Part shown: piece by piece, positions 22,607 to 34,640 of the stretch | How positions within the stretch are numbered: the first letter of the stretch is position 1 | Layout: each line of letters begins with the position of its first letter | Assembly (NCBI GenBank): GCA_002150815.3 | Contig: NDFF03000040.1 | Location: 62,001-126,000 of the forward strand | Length of the DNA: 64,000 nt | Reading direction: 5' to 3' | From: Grammothele lineata | Taxonomy: Eukaryota > Basidiomycota > Agaricomycetes > Polyporales > Polyporaceae | Notes under the pieces: generated by a model | Database searches by the model: none | Told to the model about the DNA's origin: nothing | Seen by the model: only the letters and a program-made list of their open reading frames with translations | Position numbers and translations under genes: made by a program

Positions 22607-24614
22607 ATGGTCAGGCGTGCCCAGTCACAGAGCGGTCCTGCCGTTTCGCGTTCCTCAAGTCCTCCCGGCGATGATATCGACGAGGTACGTCCTGGCCTAA
22701 CTCCATAAAAGGAGCGCATATACCCAGCTAAAATCATCAGACCCCATACTTCGACACCGTGGATGAGCTTCAACAACATGTGAGTAGATCTCTACTTGAA
22801 ACAAAGCTGAGAGGCCAAACTCGTGCATGGTTCTGCAGGGCATTAACGTGCAAGATATCTTGAAGCTTAAGGTCTGTTCTGTATTCCTTGGGAACGATCA
22901 GATCTTGAAACAATCCAAAGGCTGCTGCAATTAACACTGTCTCCGGGGTAAATATGACAACAAGGCGGCAAATGCTCAAGATTAAGGTAGGTTTTGCTTG
23001 TTCTCATTGTATCATAAATTCCTTGACACGACCCCGCAGGGAATGTCGGAGGCCAAGGTTGAGAAGATCAAGGCGAGAGACAGTTTACAATCATTGCCCT
23101 TCGTCTCACTTCGTCCCCTTTAGGAAGCTGCACACAGGATCTTGGCAAGTAAAATGTTGCATGTATGCATATAGCTGCTCACTAACTGTGCTTTAGGGCT
23201 CATCATTCGCGACGGGTCTGGAAATGCAGGAGAGGAGGAAGAAGGTGTTGAGCATTAGTACAGGCAGCAAAGCCGTGGATACTACGCTTGGAGGTAGTTC
23301 CATACCAAAAATCCATGACTTCTAACCTCAAACGTTGCCTTTAGGTGGATTGATGTCCCAGTCAATCACTGAAGGTGAACCTCTAGCTGCTGCTTATGGC
23401 GTAGCTAACTGGTTCTACATAGTATATGGCGAATTTCGGACAGGTAAAACTCAACTCGCACATACGATGAGCGTCGTCGCCCAACTGCCACCAGACATGG
23501 GTGGTGCTTCTGGAAAGGTCAATCCCAGCCCACCCAGTGCATCAGGAAAATGCGGTGCTAAAATCTGATACCACCAGGTTGCGTACATCGATACAGAAGG
23601 CACATTCAGACCTGACCGCATCCGCTCTATTGCGGACCGGTTTGGAGGTCCGTGTATTTTCGCGAGATACAACATACGCGCTGACACATTGCAGTTGACG
23701 GTGATATGGCATTGGAGAACATATTATATGGTAAGCGCATCGTTCTTCTCCCTGCAGTCCTCGGGAACTTGGACTGAAACGCAACTACCTAAAGCGCGTG
23801 CCCACAACAGCGAACACCAGGTCAGTGACAACTCAGGTCGACTTGACGCCTATGACTTACCCTATAACAGATGGAGCTTATCAATGAATGCTCTATTCGC
23901 TTCGCAGAGGACAAGGATTTTAGGCTTCTTGTGTGTACCTTCAGCGCTGTGGAAATGTCTTGCTGACGCTCGTTGTAGATTGTTGATAGCATTATGGCAC
24001 TCTTCAGAACGGATTACTCTGGACGAGGAGAGTTGAGCGAACGCCAACAAAAGGTCATTATGCTCTGCAGATGTAGAGCTGTCACTTACTCAAAAATTAT
24101 TGCACTCGCAGCTTGCACAGGTGAGAACTTATCTACGTGGGCATCATTTATGATCTAACGCGATATCTCAGATGCTTTCTAAGCTGAGCAAGTTGTCGGA
24201 AGAGTATAACGTAGGCGCGATGATGACTTGACAGAACTATTGAGATTGACTTTACCATAGATTGCCATCCTTATCACCAATCAGGTACAATGTCAGTCCT
24301 GTCCTGGTCTAGCCACCTTTGTCTCGCCGTCCACTCACGATGAGATATCAAGCCGATCCCGGTGCCACAATGACCTTCGTCGCTGGCGGGGCTCTCAAAC
24401 CCATTGGCGGGCACATTCTCTCGCACGCCTCGGCCACCCGAATGTTCTTGCGCAAAGGTCTGTCTATACTTCCTCAGGACTCTCGACGCTCATCAGTATG
24501 TATCTCGACACAGGACGCGCTGAAGAACGAGTCGCTAAGCTTGTGGATAGCCCGGATAAACCGGAAAGCGAAGCATCGTATAAACTAGATGAAGGCGGCT
24601 GGGCCGACGTTTGA
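22607..24614 (+). CDS. DMC1: Meiotic recombinase DMC1
   Basis: This RecA/RAD51-family recombinase performs homologous strand exchange in meiosis. It is very intron-rich: at least a dozen introns of about 50-60 nt, and several exons under 60 nt. Spliced landmarks in order are [13 protein letters not shown], the helix-hairpin-helix region ([23 protein letters not shown]), [17 protein letters not shown], Walker [24 protein letters not shown] and Walker [21 protein letters not shown]. These are followed by [41 protein letters not shown] and the end [20 protein letters not shown]. All catalytic motifs are present. [16 protein letters not shown] and the N-terminal length favour DMC1 over RAD51. The ATG at 22607 gives a short Ser-rich leader and the stop is at 24612-24614. 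It is expected to be expressed in meiosis, but no regulatory site was identified. Confidence 0.95.
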
Positions 24615-25434
24615 GGCGTTCGTGAACCCGTAACACCAAGATGAAAGAATTAGCTCAATCTTTTTTGGAAGAGTCCGACCACCTACTGCCGTTCTTGACG
24701 TTACTGGTGACATCTGTGGATGACTGCTTCTTTCAGGCTGCTCCGGTTCCCCTGCCTTGGTCCACCACAAGCACACTTGCTCAGATTTCGTTGGGGCTCC
24801 GAGTGGTATATATGCAGTCTCTTTTATCAGTCTTTGGCGTTTGATGTGGTCATAGTCGAGCGTCGTGTGTGAGATAAGCTACGACGATCATGAATAAATA
24901 CGGCGAACGTCACTGTATAGCTTGTGAATCTAATCCTCAATATCCTTCAACGCATCCGACGGAGTGACTCAACACGACATAAATTATGTTTTCGTTGGAG
25001 ATCGACCACCGTCGAACGTGTGCTGTGGCGGAGTTCCCTGTCAAGTGAACAGGGGACGAGCAGGGAGCCCCGCTGATTGCCCCGGCTGGTTTGGGCGTCT
25101 AGTTGTGCACGCCCAGCGCGATGATGTCATTCCAGTCGGCTTGAGTCCATAACATTCGTGGCGACCCCATGCCCCCTTCACGGTTGGCCACGTCCCGGGT
25201 CGATGTTCTGTGATTCCCTCCAATGTCAGCCTCCCGACGTGTTTTTCCCTAGACACCATTTCCGGACAGCCAGGACAGGCACTCGTTCCGGCATCAGTGG
25301 CAGCGTCAACACCGTCCTGTTTGATGGACCGCCATGGTTGGTTGATGCCCTCTGTCGCTGGCGCCGCGCTGCATGTGGTCCTCTGCACGAGAGATAGCAC
25401 GTTCGCTGCCCTGCCCTGCCGAAGCACGATCCGC
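24615..25434. other. No supported gene
   Basis: This holds the DMC1 3' flank and the upstream region of the RNase T2 gene. Open frames here are short and lack domains. Confidence 0.5.
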
Positions 25435-25440
25435 TATAAA
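25435..25440 (+). promoter_or_regulatory. TATA box of the RNase T2 gene
   Basis: TATAAA lies 72 nt upstream of the RNase T2 start codon in a GC-rich setting, a normal distance for a TATA-driven secreted-enzyme gene. Confidence 0.6.
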
Positions 25441-25511
25441 ACCCTGGCGGCGACGCGTCGTTTCGGCGTCGACACCGCTCTTCCGCCCGCCGAAGAAGCC
25501 TGAGGTCCGAC

Positions 25512-26668
25512 ATGGCTGCCTCACTCGGTCTCGTCACGGTTGCCATCCTGCTTGCCGCTCAAGGGGCGAGCGCGTCGCTCTTCTCCCTCCCGCGGACGTT
25601 CCCCAACATCACCGCGTGCGCGAGCGAGCCGGTCACGTACTCATGCGAGAACACTACGGCGATCGCGAACACCTGCTGCTCGCCGACACCGGGCGGGCTC
25701 GTGCTCCAGACGCAGTTCTGGGACACGTACACCGGCTTCGAAAAGAAGGGTCAGCTGCTCCCGAAAGATAGCTGGACTATTCATGGTCTCTGGCCTGACA
25801 ACTGCGACGGGTGGGTTCGAATCGGTCTCCTCTTTAAGTGGTGGTAAATAACGTCGACGCACACAGCTCGTTCGACCAGTACTGCGATCTCACACGTCAG
25901 TACGATCCCGAACCTTCGCCCAAAGTCCTGCCAGACAACACTACCGTCCCGGTGTACTCTGGCCCGGGTGTCGATACCTTTGTTGCCAAGTTTGGCCGTG
26001 CGGACCTCCTTGATTACAGTGAGTTCTTAAAGGCATGCATCTTCCTCAAGGGCCTCCACTCTAACTTCATACATAGTGAACAAGTACTGGGTCAGCCAGG
26101 GCCAACCGAACGAGGCCTTCTGGGCGCATGAGTTCTCCAAGCACGCCACTTGCACGTCTACGTTCGACGTCGTTTGCTACGGCCCCGACTATAAGCAGCA
26201 CCAGGATGTCGTCGACTTTTTTGACGCCGTCATCCGCGCCTTCAAACAGTATCCGACGTTTGACATGCTTGCTGCGTGAGGGTCGAAGATACGCTTATTC
26301 ATATCCTAAACACATAGCTGACGTCGTGTGGGTATAGCTCTGGTATCTTCCCGTCCAACAAGACGACCTACTCTCTATCCCAGATCCAGGACGCTCTGGA
26401 GGCGCAAACCGGGGCGATTCCCTACCTTGGCTGTGGTAGCAACGGCACCGTTCTGCAGGAGGTCTGGTACTTCAGCCATGTCCTGGGCACGGTGAGCTCG
26501 CATCAAATGTCTCACAGGGGTATAAGGACTGATGATCGGCCGTAGGAGCAATTCGGTCACTTCAAGCCTCTTGACTCCACCACGAAGACAAGTTGCTCTG
26601 CCACGGCTGGCATCCACTACTACGAGCGCACGCCGTCATCTGAGCGCGAGGTCAGGATCCTACCCTGA
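25512..26668 (+). CDS. Secreted ribonuclease T2
   Basis: This extracellular or vacuolar endoribonuclease cleaves single-stranded RNA via 2',3'-cyclic phosphates. Residues 1 to about 21 form a signal peptide (SLGLVTVAILLAAQGASA). Both catalytic boxes are present: CAS I WTIHGLWPD and CAS II FWAHEFSKHATC, each with its histidine. Several cysteines (ACAS, SCENTT, NTCC, QYCDL, CTSTFDVVCYG, YLGCG) suit the disulphide-rich fungal T2 fold, and NTT/NGT sites suggest N-glycosylation. Introns fall at about 25800, 26020, 26278 and 26490. The last exon has FGHFKPLD and ATAGIHYYERTP. The length is usual for a fungal T2 enzyme without an extra C-terminal domain. Confidence 0.93.
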
Positions 26669-27051
26669 AAGTTCTTGTAGAGACAGGATGTTCGTGCATT
26701 AGTTGATATGATAATGTATAATGGTTCTTCAATGTCGAATAATTACGTCGGACTTTCGCAGTCAAATGACCTCGCCAAGAGGTATATATATATTCGCAAC
26801 GGCATTTGGCAGCTATTGCCTGTACCTTTCCACATGCCGCCTCGTATGCTATGCTAAACCGCAAACTATTTTTCAGGCTCTATGTATCTGGTCGCATGCA
26901 TAGAACGCCGTGCCTATCGATCGTACTAGTCGCGCCCGTGCCATCGAGTGTACAGCAATCTTCACTCCTGACCTCGCCCTCCCTCTCTTACCACCACCAC
27001 GTTCCCGGGCTCCTTACCCTGTCCCGGTACTTCTCCTTCCTTCCCGAGCCC
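26669..27051. promoter_or_regulatory. Intergenic region upstream of the methyltransferase gene
   Basis: This contains an alternating TATATATATA tract at about 26784-26793, a candidate TATA region for the gene to the right. The methyltransferase frame stays open upstream to 26806, so a longer N-terminus cannot be excluded, but it shows no family similarity. Confidence 0.4.
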
Positions 27052-28002
27052 ATGCCCCCCGACTACGAAACTCAGGAGTACTGGAATGCGCGCTTCGAGC
27101 ACGAACATCACTTCGAATGGCTTGGCAACGGCGCCGACACGCTGCTCCCCGTCGTTCACGCCCACCTCCTTGCCCTACAACCGTCCCTCTCAGCCCCAGC
27201 CCCAGCTTGCTCCCCGCCCATTCCCGCGCGTCTGCTGCACGTCGGTGCGGGCACGTCGTCCATGCCCGAGCACCTTCGCGAGCTCTATCGCGCGACGTAC
27301 GGCCCTACCGTCGACGAGCGCGCGCTCGTCCATGCCGACTTCGTGCCCGCCCTTGTCACCCGCAAGAGGGAGAGGGAGGCGGAGACTGCGCGCAGGGCGG
27401 GCACCCGGGGCATGCGTTGGGTGTGCGCGGACATGTTGAAATGGACAGAAGCCAGGGCCCTCCTCGACCACGACCTGGCCCATCCCGACCGTGACCCAGA
27501 TGGCTCAGACTGCGTCGAGCGTGAGTGCGATCCGCGCTTCGACCTCGTCGTCGAGAAGAGCACCTCGGATGCGATCTCCTGCGGCGCGGACGTCGTGATC
27601 GATAGTACGACGGCTTCCCTGTTCCACCCCGTTCTGCGCGACTATGCTGCGCGGGCGGGGGCACGCCCGGTCGTCTTCGAGCCCGTGGAGCTCCTCGCGA
27701 TCCACCTCGCGGCGCTCGTGCGTCCCGGCGGGCTTTGGGTTGCGCTGACGTTCTCGTCCTCGCGCTTCGCGTTTCTCTCTCCCGGTGCGCCGGCGCCCCC
27801 AGCGGAGGAGCATCCGTCCGGGATGTCGATGGAGGCGGACGGGCCACCCCCGCGCGCTGCGGCGTTCTGGACTGTCGAGAGGACGGACGCGGTGGACGCG
27901 CCGACCGGGGCGGCGAAGGATGGGGCGGCGCACGCGCCGGCGGTGCAGCACTTTGTCGTCTTGATCCGACGGAACGGGGTCCCGCTGCCTGCGAGCCCGT
28001 GA
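27052..28002 (+). CDS. Class I SAM-dependent methyltransferase (METTL13/CSKMT-like)
   Basis: An uninterrupted frame of 316 residues. The start MPPDYETQEYWNARFEHE, with FEWLG following, matches the opening of the METTL13/EEF1AKNMT and CSKMT methyltransferase group. Motif I is LLHVGAGTSSMPEHL (about residue 63), and an acidic post-motif VHADFVPALV follows. FDLVVEKSTSDAI (motif IV region) and LVRPGGLWVALTFS (post-motif strand) complete the Rossmann-like core. The likely substrate is a protein lysine or N-terminus, by family inference only. The gene is intronless and much more GC-rich at third positions than its neighbours. That composition produces many long antisense and shifted open frames, which I treat as shadows. 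The ATG at 27052 is chosen because similarity to the family begins there. Confidence 0.85.
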   Translation: MPPDYETQEYWNARFEHEHHFEWLGNGADTLLPVVHAHLLALQPSLSAPAPACSPPIPARLLHVGAGTSSMPEHLRELYRATYGPTVDERALVHADFVPALVTRKREREAETARRAGTRGMRWVCADMLKWTEARALLDHDLAHPDRDPDGSDCVERECDPRFDLVVEKSTSDAISCGADVVIDSTTASLFHPVLRDYAARAGARPVVFEPVELLAIHLAALVRPGGLWVALTFSSSRFAFLSPGAPAPPAEEHPSGMSMEADGPPPRAAAFWTVERTDAVDAPTGAAKDGAAHAPAVQHFVVLIRRNGVPLPASP

Positions 28003-28959
28003 AAAGCGTGCGAGTCTTTGCTGCTCGCGGCGAGTGCCTCGTGCTCCTCTTCTGAACGTTCCACGGGTGTGGACGCGTCCCTCGAGACCGGTCGCTTTCA
28101 CGGCACGCGAAGGTTGGCCCGAGCTGTAGGCCCAGCAGCGTTTAGCAGCGTCCGGGAGCGCGTCGGTTACGCTCCCGCGAACCTTCCTTCGGGCCCTGCC
28201 TTGCAAGGAAATGTTGTGGGGAAGGAACGTGGGCTTCGGAGATGAATGTCTGTATAGCCGTTCTCCTTTGTAGGTTGATCCACGTGCACTAGATGTCCGT
28301 CCGAAGATCTACCAGAGCCCGCAATGCCAGAAGATCGCGCATTTCCGTCAGTCAATTTATGAAGAACCCGTTTCTGCACTAGAAGAACGCCGTCCGCATC
28401 AACTTCATCAAGTCGAGTCCCGCACTCACGTTCATACTACGCGTATCGGCCTTCGCTCGATCATGAACATATGTTCGGTCTTATCGTCATGCCGTTGCTC
28501 CTGAATAGACTGTGGCGTTGTATACAACTTCGCAGACAAGCGACCGGGTGGGATTGAGAGGACGGGAACGTAAACAGACTGTGGCAGCCAGGAGCTGAGC
28601 ATGGGCTAGAGAGAGACGTCCTGCAGGTGAGATTGGGTGCCGAGAAGCAGTTCTAACAGCAAAGGCAAGGGAAGAAAGATTAAGCAAGTATGCGTAGGGA
28701 GCATGTATTTGCACCGAAGGAGCAAGCGAGCGATAACAATGGTCGGCGCTTGAAACAATGCACGGATGAGCAGAGTGACGTATCGTAGGAATAAAGACTT
28801 ATAGATACGAACGAAGGGATGGGGCCAAATCCGTGACCCCGGAACAGGAACGAGCGAAGGGCGCGAGCTCACACCACCGACGACGAAACATACACAAAGA
28901 GCGCGAGGCGGCAGAAAGCGCGGAGCAGAGTGACGTAGCGAAGAAGAGGGTGGGTGCGA
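28003..28959. other. No supported gene; convergent 3' flanks
   Basis: This lies between the ends of the methyltransferase gene and the disordered-protein gene. No domain-bearing frame is visible on either strand. Confidence 0.5.
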
Positions 28960-31900
28960 CTATCGTACATAGAGCTCGCTGTCGACGCTCCGAATCGTGT
29001 CGAACGAACTCTTGCCGCGATCCATGTCGAGGAAGCTGCTGTCCATGGCGGGGCTGTCCGGTGAGCCGGGCTCTGAATCGGACCGCTGTTCGCCGTCGTC
29101 TGCCTCGTCATCTATGTCGAGGAAGGACGGCTTCTTCATGAGCGAGCGGCGCTTCATAATCTTCTGCCGATCGAACGAACTCGGCGGGCGCGAGCTCATG
29201 ATGGACGTGCTCCCCGTCGAATCCTGCCGCGGGCGTACGCCCATGCGCGTGGGTGGGGGCGAGAGCGGGTTGATAGGTACAACGCTCTGGCGCTTTGCGG
29301 GCGCATCGAGCTCATTGAGATCGCTCCGGGACGGCCGACGGCGGGGAGGCGGGGGCAGGCTCGCATTAGGCATGTCGGGTGAGTGCGACGAGGGCGAGTA
29401 GCTGGGGGATGTCGCTGGCGAAGTGGCCAGGCCTGCGTTGGCAGTAGACGGCCGGGTAGTCAGCGGGGTAGTCTTGCCCGAGCCTTTCGCAAGCATGGAG
29501 GCGGAGCGGGCAGGGCCGGCACGCGGGCTCTCGACGATGGTGACCTTGAGGGGCGGCTGGGAGGCGGGGAAGGAGCGCTGGAGGCCGTTGGAGAGGATAG
29601 AGGACTTTGTGGAGAGGATGGACGGGTTGCGGGACGGGCCGCTGTGCCGGTCGGCGGAGGCGGGGAGGGCGGGGTGAGAGAGGACAGAGGAGGAGCGGGA
29701 GCGGACGGCGCTGGGTCCGCCGGTGTACGTCATGCCGAAGTCGCCAGGGTGCAGATCGAGCTTCGGCTTCCGGGCGGGGTCTGCCTCGGGATCTGCGGGC
29801 CGGGACGCTTCCTGCCCAGCTCCTCCCGCGTCCTCGTCCTCGAGCTTCTCGGCCAGCTTCAACTGCTCCGCCGGCGCCATGATGTACTGCGGCGTGTAGT
29901 CTGTCTGCGTCGACGCCCGCCGGTCGCTCTGCGGCGCGCCCCCGCTCGCACTCTGCTGCTCGTCCCATAGCGACGGCGGCGATATGCAGGCGTTCTTTGT
30001 CATCAGCGACAGCGGCCCACCCGCTGCGCCAAACGACATCGTGATGCCCTCCACGCCAGACGACGTCGCCGGCCGGATGTCGCTCTCGAAGCTGAAGATC
30101 GACCGCTTGTCGTCCTCTGAAGGGCTCGTGGCCCCGTGCGAAGACCCGCTCCTCCTCGCACTCGACCCAGAGAAAAGGCGCTTCCGCGGGCTGGTGACGC
30201 TGCTCCGGCGAGGTTCCATCGAAGGCGAAGAAGGCTGTGAGAGTGCCTCCGAGCTCGCTGACGGCTGATTGCTGTTCGACGGTCCTCGAAGCCCTGGCAG
30301 CGGTGGCAGAGGCACCCGCGAAGCGTGGAAGGATCTTTGCTTGCGTGGCGTCTTCCCGCTATGTCCGCTGACCTCCTCTGATGGGGTCGACGCTGACGAA
30401 CTGATACTTGTCGCCGACGATCGCTGGGGCAGGTTCTGCGCCGAGATCTTCCTCAGCAACTTCGGGCCCCTATAATCGCTGTTGATCGCAGTGGGAACGG
30501 GGGGGAACTTGTTCAGCGGAGAATTGGGGTCCGCGGTAGAGAGCACTGGGCTGAGGTCACCGTCTAGAACGTACGTATTGCGGTTCGTCCTGCGCTTGGG
30601 CTTTGGTAGCTCGTAAGCTCCCTCAAACGGGCCCAGATCGTAGGCGTCGTTCATGAAATGCGAAATGGCGTCGCTTGCCTCCACGCCGTGCATGTCCATG
30701 CTAGGAGCAAAATTGAGACTCGAGGAGCTGGAAGAGGCCCGGAACTCGAGGGGAGACATGTCGTACGGCGAGGATGATGGTGGTAACGGTGGAGGTGGGG
30801 GTAGGTCGCTCGTCGGAGGAGAGGGGATAGGTGGGAGATGAACTCGTGACGATGATGCCTTTCGTACTAACACTAATGGGCGCTTCGATGCCGGGGAGAC
30901 GGGAGAGTCGGGACTAGTCGCGTTGGACGCGCTCCGCGAACGAGAGAAGATGACGGGTGACGGCGAAGGGGCTTCGGGCGACGAAGGGGTCAAGGACCCA
31001 GACGGTTTGCGCCGAACCTGCAACGGCTGTATAGGACTCAATGTGCGAGCAGATGGTGGCGATCGACTATCTGCCTCCCCGATCGTCATTCCTCTGGGCC
31101 GCGACAATGCGGGCGAGGAGCGCTTCCGTGTGAGGTGCATGGTAGATTTTCCGCCGGGTGGTTCGCTTAGTCGGCTACGAGAATCGTGGACTGTCGAATT
31201 AGAAGAATTCGAGCCCGAGGGTGTCTTCATGCGACGTTGTTGCTGCGAATGAGCAGACATAGAGGGAGAGCGGAGCATATGTGCATCGCTTTGGGAAAGG
31301 TCGTAGGCGGATCGACTGCGTCGTCAGCTGGGCTTCGCACGCGATCACAAAGGCTCAAGGGAACGTACCTGGCTGGAGGCGACCTTCCAAACGAGCTCAC
31401 GGATAATGGAGAGAGGGCTTCGGAATAGTTTCCATGAGAATTGGACGACGAAGAGCCGTACGACCCTCGGTTATGTGGAAGAACGTCCGGGCGCTTGTGA
31501 TGGGGATCGAGCATAGAGGAGTCGGAGTACACAGAGAGTCGGTTTGGGTCCTGGGGCAAGTGTGGTACAACAATTCCAGCAGAAGCAAACGGGTCGAACT
31601 CCGAAAACGCAGTCATGACGGATGGCTGATAAGAGGTGCGATCGCGCGGCATGTCGGAAGGCGTCCTTGGCTCTGAGTGCGGCTCGGAGGCAGCATCGTA
31701 GTCGTACTCCGAAGAGCGAACCGTCGACACAGACTTCGCGGGGGGACGGTTAGTGAAGTAAGGTGTGGGGCTCGTAGCTGCTGGTGATTTGGTGCCGCTG
31801 CTGCTAGTGCCCGGGCGAGAGGAAGGGTAAGGGTGTGTAGGCGCAAGTGGAGAGGGGGGGTCTTGAATGGTAAGGGCAGGAAGCTTTTTAGACCTCAAGC

Positions 31901-32108
31901 CTATGGCAGAGGCTAACGTATTAAATTTGAGGGTGGGGAGGGCATCCTTGGGTCTGGAAGATGAACTGGAAGCCGTGGAGGGGTACTTCTCATCATCATC
32001 GACAGCAAGGCTTGAGGCCGATCGGTTGGGGCGCAAAGAATCCTTGGAGGACTTAGAGCGCGACCACCACGGTCTGCCCGGGTTCGGAGAAGAGAGTGGT
32101 GGGGGCAT
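28960..32108 (-). CDS. Long intrinsically disordered Ser/Pro-rich protein
   Basis: Two exons joined by one intron (about 31370-31288, restoring ASDAHMLRSPS) give a protein of roughly 1,000 residues. I recognise no domain. The composition is dominated by Ser, Pro, Arg and Thr, with many RRSS/RKRSS/SPRKR patches that would be kinase sites. There are polyproline segments (DLPPPPPLPPSS, PPPPRRRPSRSD) that could bind SH3 or WW domains. A few more ordered, probably conserved islands occur: DAISHFMNDAYDLGPFEG, a basic run RQKIMKRRSLMKKPSFLDID, and the end IRSVDSELYVR. The N-terminus MPPPLSSPNPGRPWWSRSKS is the first in-frame ATG with good context. A signalling or cytoskeletal scaffold role is conceivable but only a guess. 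Confidence 0.8.
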
Positions 32109-34640
32109 TAGAGGGAGGACAGGAAAGGAGAGTAGACTCGGTGTCGGGCTGATAAAAGGCAGCACAGCTGAAGGTCGAGATCAGTGATTCGAAGAGGCGA
32201 GGAAGAGACAGCGTGGTCGCTGAGGATGGGCGAACGCACCAGACGCTATGCGCGGTCAGGACATAGAGGTGAGGGGGTAGGATGTCCTCCAGGCACGAGC
32301 GGCGAGGAGGCAGAACGACGGCGGACGTGCGCTGGAGGAGGAGGCTCGGAGCGGAGGGAGCAAGACGAGCAGGCGAGCGCGGAATGCGTCGCGAAGGCGG
32401 ATGTCACCCAGGTCGGTACACCCCAAACAAGCGCCCGTCCATATCAGTTGGCCATTAATTCCCCGTTGTCGTGCGTTATGTAACCGCTGGGTCCCATGTT
32501 TGCAACGCAATCTGCACAGCTGCTTCATGCATCTGTTACGCGCTTGTCCACAGAAGCCATGCTGCTTCATTTACGCCCTTCGCCGCCCACCTGCGCGCCC
32601 TGCATTCCCCGAGCCGTCGAGGACGACGGATGTGGGGGAGAGCACGTGCATGCTCGGCCGTCTCGCAAGATGGGTGGGACGGCGCCAATCGGCCGCGCGA
32701 ATCAAGACCATCAACCCGCGGCTGCCGTTGGTGGGCCGTACCTGCCTCCCTCGGCTTGCGCGCCTCTCCGCCGTTGAAGCCGACACCAGCGACGCGGGTC
32801 ATGCGTCCACGGCCAGGGGCCCGCCGGCGCTAATCCTCTCCCGTACCTCCCGCCACTGCAGAAACGGACCTGCCTCTGCCCGGGGCTCGATCCTTTGACC
32901 ATGGTGGGCGCGCTCGGTCTGGGATTGGTTCAAGCCGTTCATGTGCACTCCAAGAGCACGCTGACGTATCCTCCTAGTACGCCGCCACTACGCCGTGCAA
33001 GGGGCGCACGCACCCTCGGCCGCAGTAGAAAAAATGTCGCGTCCGTCCGTACGCGCGCGTCGCAGGCGTCCCGCATCGTGTCGACGAGCGTTTCGCTGTG
33101 TTGTCGCCCCGTCCCTGAGCGCTTGAGCGGTTGCCTCCGCCCCGGTTCTGCGTCATTTAACTAAGTTTTTGGCGGTCGGTCCCGGCCACGGACGCGCCAG
33201 CTCGCAAAAATGACAGGGAAGCCTTGTGTTCACGTTGGCACTAGAGCGCGCCACGCTCGTCGGCCTCGAGCTACCCCGGCACTTCCGGCACGTGTGGACG
33301 CGGAGTCAGCGGCCGAGTGATACGAGACGCTCTTTGAACTTTCGCCGCTGTGGAAGGCGCGGACGTCGACGGCGCGCGCCGCTGGAGTTCGGTTGGCGCC
33401 GGTGACCCTCCTAGGGGAGCATTGTCCGTTCTAAGCAGCTCCTCCTCTCGATCGCAAGCGATTCATGAATCCGTCTTCTTCCGCCAGGCACGGATCACAT
33501 CCCTCGCGGCCGTAGTCGTCAATCCGCGTTTCCGACCGGTCCTCACCACAAATTACCACCCCGTTCCCGCCATGGGAACGATATTGGGAGGTCGCCAGAC
33601 GAGAAATTTCCGGGGAGCTGGGTACAACGGTCCCGCCCTGTCGCTATGGGGTCTTCCAAGGTTTGCTTCAGTCACGGCCCGGCCTGTGCATTATGATCCA
33701 GCATCATGCATCATCCTTCCTGAGGCTCATATACATATCGTGAGATCGAACAACGGTCACAGCGCGCTGTTGTCGCATAATGCCGCAAGTTCATCATCTT
33801 CGCCGAGCAATCGCACGCTGTGTGCAACCCGCGCGCGGGACGAGATCTTTCTTCGCAGTCCGAGCTGACAACACTGAGTAAACCTAAGTCGGGTCCTTGT
33901 GGAGCTGCACGTCAGCAAGTAGACAGAGACATGACCGTCAGAAAACCCGTACACAAGGCTATGTCCCGTAGCCGCAAGGCTTCTTCCGGCGGCTTCGAAT
34001 GTTAGGGAAAGAGACCGGGATCAGAATACATTGATAGGATTGCGCCCCGAAGTTTCCATTCTCCTACAATACGTACTTCTCTACATACAGCACGGACGGA
34101 TAGTCCTAGTAACTAGATGAGACATATCCACCGCTCTGAGCAGGGTGTCCCTCAGCAGGGCGATAAAGAACAAGTGAATCGCAGTTCCCGATGGGCAGGC
34201 CTTGATGTCGTTCGACGATGGCATATTGGACATATATAGGAAAGCGTCCAACACCGGTGCATGGGGTCCGGTGGAAGTGACCACCACGACTCGTTGTCAA
34301 GGCCTTTGTGGGTGTCACCGTTCAGGATCCGAATGTTATCACAAAGGTGTCCACTCAAGTCATGACGTGACAAAAGCCCAATCACCGCGAACTCGCCACA
34401 CGCTGAACTTGTTGACGAACGCCCGACAAAAGAACACGAACGACAGCACTTCAACAAACTGTCAGCTGCGCCTTTCGACGAGAACGACAGCATTCACCTA
34501 ATATTGAAGGAAAGAAGTCACTGGATAAGTAAAGGAGGCTAGGGTACTTGGTTCTCTCATCGCCACCACAATCACCACCACAATCACGTAGCCAGGAAGG
34601 ATGAAAGGAGCTCCGCCACGCGCACCCAGCTGGTGTTCCA
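32109..34640. other. 2.5-kb region without a supported gene
   Basis: The left part (32.1-33.4 kb) is GC-rich and full of overlapping short frames on both strands, none with a domain. The right part is AT-richer and holds the 3' flank of the ion-transport gene. A short tandem repeat (two copies of about 12 bp, accaccacaatc) lies at about 34562-34587. Confidence 0.45.

Noticed and set aside
25811..25825. GGTTCGAATC, similar to a tRNA T-loop
   Set aside because: It lies in an RNase T2 intron, and no acceptor stem, D-loop or anticodon arm fits around it.
27190..28206. Several long frames on both strands over the methyltransferase gene
   Set aside because: They are low-complexity Arg/Ala/Pro shadows caused by high GC. 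Only the frame with SAM-binding motifs is credible.
33350..33868. 172-residue plus-strand frame
   Set aside because: It has no ATG at its start, no domain and a Ser-rich random-looking composition.
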